From contig DATKBV010000422.1 of the NCBI GenBank assembly GCA_035513655.1, positions 1 to 9,869 on the forward strand: a DNA stretch of 9,869 bases, given 5' to 3'. The translations under genes were made by a program, and so were the position numbers. A model generated the notes under the pieces. The model ran no database searches and was not told where the DNA came from. It saw nothing but the letters and a program-made list of their open reading frames with translations. This DNA is from GCA-2726245 sp035513655. GTDB taxonomy: Bacteria > Planctomycetota > Planctomycetia > Pirellulales > Pirellulaceae. Below are positions 6,350 through 9,869 of this stretch, in pieces (within the stretch, counting starts at the first letter, position 1; the number at the start of each line of letters is the position of its first letter).

Positions 6350-6514
6350 GCTACCAATCTGCCAATAGGTCAGCTTCACCGCGTTGACGAATTGCGCGGT
6401 CTGTTGGCGGGCTTCGACGATCAGTTCCCTGATGTCCGACAGCAAAGTGTCTGAATTGTCGTAGCGCTGATACGACAATTCCGAACTTGGTTCTTTAAGT
6501 GCCTTCTTCGGCAT
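6350..6514 (-). pseudogene. N-terminal remnant of a DUF1016/YhcG-type nuclease gene
   Basis: An ATG at 6514-6512 opens a minus frame reading MPKKALKEPSSELSYQRYDN and then LLSDIRELIVEARQQTAQFV followed by NAVKLTYWQIG. The last 35 residues or so match the start of the DUF1016 N-terminal domain of YhcG-like PDDEXK nuclease proteins, where a helical segment ends in YWxIG. After that motif (about position 6353) the frame continues only as antisense of the kinase 3' end, with no family resemblance. The rest of the helical domain and the whole nuclease domain are missing, so about 54 residues of a protein of several hundred remain. The breakpoint is about 20 bp from the kinase stop. The start is 16 bp after the pentapeptide gene stop, so the intact gene probably followed it. 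It is unlikely to be functional. Confidence 0.62.
6453..6481. repeat. Perfect 11-bp inverted repeat between convergent genes
   Basis: GAATTGTCGTA (6453-6463) and TACGACAATTC (6471-6481) pair perfectly around a 7-base loop. It lies within the nuclease remnant, between the ends of the kinase and the pentapeptide gene. Neither strand has a U-run immediately after the stem, so it is not a standard intrinsic terminator. Its position would still suit ending transcription from both sides. Confidence 0.5.
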
Positions 6515-6530
6515 CGGCAAGTTCGCCCCA

Positions 6531-6959
6531 TCATTTTTCCAAGGATGTAATCGCACCGGTCAGATTGACGCCCTTCGCACCTTCGAGATCAGCACCCACA
6601 AGGTTTGCTTGCCGCAAATCGGCACCGGCCAGATTGGCACCGCGAAGGATGGCTCCCTGAAGGTTTGCCTTCTGCAGGTCCGCGCCCCACAGGTCGGCGT
6701 TTTCAAGATTGGCTTGTCGAAGATTGGCCGATTCAAGGCAAACTCCCTGAAGACTAGCACCGGCGAGATGGCAATCTTCCAGGTCGGCTGCCTGAAGATC
6801 GGCACCGTCTAGCTCAGCCCGATCTAAGTTTGCGTGTTCGAGGTGGGCATGATCAAGTTCAGCACATTCCAAATGGGGCACCTGCGGGCGCGACTTGTTC
6901 CACTTCTCGATGCCTTCGGGTCCGCCTCGCAGAAGTTCCAATGCTTCGTCACGATTCAT
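6531..6959 (-). CDS. Pentapeptide-repeat protein
   Basis: Protein of 142 residues. Residues 1-29 form a charged N-terminal segment (MNRDEALELLRGGPEGIEKW) typical of planctomycete pentapeptide proteins. From residue 30 to 125 a leucine occupies every fifth position without interruption, giving 20 consecutive A(D/N)LXX units (for example ANLRQANLENADLWGADL), enough for about five coils of a right-handed quadrilateral beta-helix. The family includes DNA-mimicking gyrase inhibitors such as Qnr and MfpA, but most members have no known role and nothing here singles out gyrase. There is no signal peptide, so it is probably cytoplasmic. The start at 6959 is fixed by AGGAGG 7 bases upstream; an open frame to 6992 crosses that site. 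It lies 62 bp after the DUF1501 gene on the same strand and may share its transcript. Confidence 0.9.
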   Translation of the reverse strand: MNRDEALELLRGGPEGIEKWNKSRPQVPHLECAELDHAHLEHANLDRAELDGADLQAADLEDCHLAGASLQGVCLESANLRQANLENADLWGADLQKANLQGAILRGANLAGADLRQANLVGADLEGAKGVNLTGAITSLEK

Positions 6960-6966
6960 CTTGCCA

Positions 6967-6972
6967 CCTCCT
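6967..6972 (-). promoter_or_regulatory. Ribosome binding site of the pentapeptide gene
   Basis: AGGAGG on the minus strand, 7 bases before the ATG at 6959-6957. It is a full-consensus site and decides the start against the longer open frame that begins at 6992. Confidence 0.8.
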
Positions 6973-7021
6973 CCGGTAAGTCTAGCGATCAACGATGCGA
7001 GACATGAATAACTGTAACAAA

Positions 7022-8380
7022 TCAGCCAATGACATCATGCACTGTGTCGCCACCGATGACCAGCGGGCGGTTGTTGCGGTCATAGATCTCAGCAGCCGGA
7101 TCGATGCCGAGCAGGTAATACATCGTGGCGGCGAGGTCTTCCGGTTTGACGGGATTCTCGGCCGGATACATCGCGCGAGAATCGGAAGTGCCGTACACAT
7201 GGCCGCCCTTGACGCCGCCGCCCGCGAGCAATGCCGTGTAACACTGCGGCCAATGATCGCGGCTGAGGTTCTTGTTGATCTCTGGCGTCCGTCCAAATTC
7301 GCCCATCCACACGACTAATGTTTCTTCCAACAAGCCGCGTTCCTCAAGATCGTCCAGCAATGTCGGCAATGTCTGGTCGGTGATGGGCAGATGATACTTA
7401 TCGACGATGTTGTACATGCGGGTGTCGTCAAAACCGTGTGTGTCCCAACCACCATCACCAACGCGCCGTCCGCCGATACTGCTCGAAAAGTAAACCGTGA
7501 CGAACTTGACGCCCGATTCAACCAGTCGGCGAGCCAGCAGGCAACTTTGCCCATATGACGTCTTGCCGTATCGTTCGCGAACCGCTTCTTTCTCGGCGGA
7601 GAGGTCAAACGCACTTCTGACTCGATCCGACGTTAGCATCGAAATGGCGCGATCGTAGTAGTCGTCGAACCCGCGGGCTTCGCCAGAATATTCGAGCAGC
7701 TTCGCCTGTTGATCGACGAGTTGCTGCATCGATCGACGTCGTGCCAGTCGATCGATCGACAAGCCGCGAGGCAGCGTTAGTTCCGGCAACCGGAAGTTCG
7801 CGTCGTTCGGATCTTCCAAGAACAGTAGCGGATCATGCGTTTTGCCAAGGAAACTGGCGTGTTGCGCCGGTACAATCGAACCATCGCGGATCACGTGCGG
7901 GTACGAAACGAAGGAAGGCATCCCGTTCGTGTTCGGAGCGAGATGATCGACGACGCTGCCATACGCCGGATAGAGATCGAGCGAGTCTCGCAATCGCTGA
8001 TCGTCCGCCGGTGGAGCATGGCCGCTCAACGCATAATAGCCGGCTGACGCATGGTTCTTCATCGAATGAGTCATTGTACGAATGAGCGAAACATGGTGCA
8101 TTCGTTTGGACATCTCGGGCAACAACTCACAGACTTCGATTCCCGGTGCGCTGGACGAAATTGGCCGGTAGGGGCTGCGGACGGTCGCCGGTGCGTCCGG
8201 CTTCATGTCGAACGTATCAAGGTGACTCGGCCCACCCCATTGAAACAAGAAGATGACCGATTTGGCGCGCGGCTTGATCGCCGACTTGCCCTCAGCGGCC
8301 CGCAGAATCCGCGGCAGTGTGAGGCCCAGCAGGCCTTGCCCGCCAATTCGCAACATGGTTCTTCGGTTCAGTGGTTTCAT
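7022..8380 (-). CDS. DUF1501 family exported protein
   Basis: Protein of 452 residues in the DUF1501 family, which belongs to the alkaline phosphatase/sulfatase-like fold group. It starts with a twin-arginine-type signal (NRRTMLRIGGQGLLGLTLP, residues 5-23), so export in folded form is likely. Family motifs are present: FLFQWGGPSHLDTFDMKP (44-61), GGWDTHGFDD (310-319), VVWMGEFGRTPEIN (356-369), RDHWPQ (374-379) and the C-terminal VKPEDLAATMYYLLGIDP (411-428). The conserved Asp, His and Glu residues in these motifs resemble metal ligands of the superfamily, but no reaction has been established. It begins 7 bp after the DUF1549/DUF1553 gene, with a ribosome site (AGGTGA) overlapping that stop codon, so the two are certainly co-transcribed. 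This pairing is typical of planctomycetes and is often proposed to act in outer-surface polysaccharide or sulfated glycan handling. Confidence 0.92.
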   Translation of the reverse strand: MKPLNRRTMLRIGGQGLLGLTLPRILRAAEGKSAIKPRAKSVIFLFQWGGPSHLDTFDMKPDAPATVRSPYRPISSSAPGIEVCELLPEMSKRMHHVSLIRTMTHSMKNHASAGYYALSGHAPPADDQRLRDSLDLYPAYGSVVDHLAPNTNGMPSFVSYPHVIRDGSIVPAQHASFLGKTHDPLLFLEDPNDANFRLPELTLPRGLSIDRLARRRSMQQLVDQQAKLLEYSGEARGFDDYYDRAISMLTSDRVRSAFDLSAEKEAVRERYGKTSYGQSCLLARRLVESGVKFVTVYFSSSIGGRRVGDGGWDTHGFDDTRMYNIVDKYHLPITDQTLPTLLDDLEERGLLEETLVVWMGEFGRTPEINKNLSRDHWPQCYTALLAGGGVKGGHVYGTSDSRAMYPAENPVKPEDLAATMYYLLGIDPAAEIYDRNNRPLVIGGDTVHDVIG

Positions 8381-8387
8381 GGCTCAC

Positions 8388-9869
8388 CTATCGACGAAAC
8401 AAAAACTCTTTCGCGTTGAGTAATGCCCAGACAATGTCTTGCAAAGCGAGCACGCGATCGTTCTCCGGCGAGTCGAGCATGTCGTTTGCCGCGCCGCGTT
8501 CCTCCGGACTCGGCGGTCGCGACAATGCCTCCCAGTAGAGCGACTCGATGACTTGATCGTTCGACAACTCGGAAGATGCCAACCATTCGATCCGATTCCT
8601 GGGTGCAGCGAGTCGATCGGAGAGCCCTTCGCCGATCAACGCAAACACTTGCTTGAGCGTCGTCTCGTTCGATCGTTCACATTCGCAGGCGAGTATCCGA
8701 TCCGGTTTGCCAAACGTCTTCAAAAAGCGATCACCGGAGTGCGGCGATTCCTCGCGCGGGCGTTTTCGCTGCACACCGGGAATCTGCACGGCCCGCATGC
8801 CGCGGCGATAGCCCACAAACTCGGCCGGCACATCGAGTACGTCACTTTGGGCATCGAGCAGCACTTCCGCGGGTAGCCGGCGGATAAAGGCGTGCGAATA
8901 GCTGGAGTGGTCGTTGATGTTCGTGGCGTTCGGTTCGGCGGAAAGCTGATACGTTTGTGAATTCATGATCATCCGCACGAGCGTGCGAACGTCAAACTCC
9001 GCGGCGACAAACTGTGCTGCCAGCGCCTCGAGCAACGGCGGGTTACTGGCTGGATTGGTGAGTCGAAAGTCATCGATCGGATCAACGAGTCCCTGGCCCA
9101 TCAAGTGATACCAAATGAAATTCACCTGCGACTTTGCAAAGAGATCGTTGTCTGTCGACGTCAGCCATTGCGCGACCGCCGCTAGCCGATCCTTGGATTC
9201 TTCTTCGTCCAGCGCGTTGCCGCCAAGGAACTTGGGACGAGCGATCTCGCCGGTCGTGGGATTGCGAACCTCGTCCTGCTTGGCGACTAACACGACCTGC
9301 TCGCCCACGAACTCGTTCTTGTCCAACTTGTCCTTGCGATTATTCTCGCCCAGTTCATAGTCGAGTTGCGAAAACAGTGAGGACCATTCGTAATAATCGT
9401 CCTGCGTCCAGCGATCAAAGGGATGATTATGACACTTCGCGCATTGCAGCCGAGTCCCCAGGAACAACCGCGCGGTCGTTTCTCCGCGAATCGAAGCGTC
9501 ACGATTCGCACGGTAGTAGTTCGCCGCGGGTGTCTTGTACGTACTGCCGGTTCCGGTAATGAGTTCTCGAACAAACACGTCTAGTGGTTTCGCCGACGCG
9601 ATGCTGTCGCGAATCCAGCCATGGAACGCTTCCACTCCGTCGGGGTCTAATACCTTCTCCTCGGCCCGTAAGACATCGGCCCACTTGAGCGCCCAAAAGT
9701 CCGCGAACTCGGGAGTTGCAAGCAACCGATCGATCAGTCGCGAGCGCTTATCCAACGATCGATCCGCGACAAACATCTTCGCCTCGTCTCCGCCGGGCGC
9801 ACGTCCGATTGCATCGAGGTACGCACGTCTCACGAACACGTGATCGTCGCTCAACTTGGAAGGGTTCAT
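8388..9869 (-). CDS. DUF1549/DUF1553 protein, partial at its 5' end
   Basis: The window holds 494 codons (493 residues and the stop) of a large planctomycete surface/periplasmic protein; the N-terminus lies beyond 9869. The first visible residue is a Met at the very edge, but the text resembles the interior of a DUF1549 domain (DDHVFVRRAYLDAIGRAPGG), so I treat it as internal. Residues about 1-155 are DUF1549, ending with FLGTRLQCAKCHNHPFDRW, which contains a CxxCH motif (Cys143, Cys146, His147). Residues about 215-475 are DUF1553 (WLTSTDNDLFAKSQVNFIWY near the start, NSQTYQLSAEPN, FIRRLPAEVLLDA, LYWEALSRPPSPEE near the end). Full-length relatives usually carry an N-terminal cytochrome c-like (PSCyt1) or Ig-like domain and a signal peptide, which cannot be seen here. 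The biochemical role is unknown. It is upstream of and tightly linked to the DUF1501 gene. Confidence 0.92.
   Translation of the reverse strand: MNPSKLSDDHVFVRRAYLDAIGRAPGGDEAKMFVADRSLDKRSRLIDRLLATPEFADFWALKWADVLRAEEKVLDPDGVEAFHGWIRDSIASAKPLDVFVRELITGTGSTYKTPAANYYRANRDASIRGETTARLFLGTRLQCAKCHNHPFDRWTQDDYYEWSSLFSQLDYELGENNRKDKLDKNEFVGEQVVLVAKQDEVRNPTTGEIARPKFLGGNALDEEESKDRLAAVAQWLTSTDNDLFAKSQVNFIWYHLMGQGLVDPIDDFRLTNPASNPPLLEALAAQFVAAEFDVRTLVRMIMNSQTYQLSAEPNATNINDHSSYSHAFIRRLPAEVLLDAQSDVLDVPAEFVGYRRGMRAVQIPGVQRKRPREESPHSGDRFLKTFGKPDRILACECERSNETTLKQVFALIGEGLSDRLAAPRNRIEWLASSELSNDQVIESLYWEALSRPPSPEERGAANDMLDSPENDRVLALQDIVWALLNAKEFLFRR

Noticed and set aside
6555..6870. Short repeated units at DNA level, considered as a CRISPR-like or tandem array
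   Set aside because: The 15-base periodicity is explained by the pentapeptide coding repeats; there are no identical repeats with unique spacers.
9867..9869. ATG at the right edge as the true start of the DUF1549/DUF1553 gene
   Set aside because: The following residues are interior to the DUF1549 domain and no signal peptide is present, so the gene most likely begins beyond the window.

Overview
The window looks like chromosomal DNA of a planctomycete, most likely a Pirellula/Rhodopirellula-type organism. The evidence is a DUF1549/DUF1553 gene followed 7 bases later by a DUF1501 gene, a pairing that is hugely expanded in and nearly diagnostic of Planctomycetota. The fairly GC-rich coding sequence and the N-terminus of the pentapeptide-repeat protein fit this. 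No RNA gene, CRISPR array or intact insertion sequence is visible.

Layout from left to right. (1) Positions 1-430 hold a weakly supported, unrecognised minus-strand ORF that runs off the left edge, with an unusual cluster of inverted repeats at 11-115. (2) Positions 430-4741 carry four minus-strand genes, transcribed in the order madL, madM, a matB-like gene, then a secreted right-handed beta-helix protein. The first three form a compact malonate unit: MadL and MadM import malonate (madL/madM overlap by ATGA), and the ligase makes malonyl-CoA from malonate, CoA and ATP. No malonate or malonyl-CoA decarboxylase and no GntR/LysR-type malonate regulator is present, so malonyl-CoA may feed biosynthesis or be decarboxylated by an enzyme encoded elsewhere. 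(3) Positions 4742-5147 are a 406-bp divergent intergenic region with a G-run tract, a 7-bp stem-loop, an operator-like palindrome and a good sigma70-like promoter facing right. (4) Positions 5148-6332 (plus strand) encode a soluble histidine kinase with an RsbRD-like N-terminal domain and no partner response regulator in the window. (5) Positions 6350-6514 (minus) are the N-terminal remnant of a DUF1016/YhcG-type nuclease gene, broken about 20 bp from the kinase stop codon, with a perfect 11-bp stem-loop inside it. (6) Positions 6531-9869 (minus) are a second gene row, transcribed in the order DUF1549/DUF1553 (partial), DUF1501, pentapeptide-repeat protein.

The best candidate for a functional system is the malonate uptake and activation operon. 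It combines a MadLM transporter, known from Malonomonas-type decarboxylase loci, with a MatB/AAE13-type ligase, and is divergent from a stand-alone cytoplasmic sensor kinase. A regulatory link between kinase and operon is only an inference from position.
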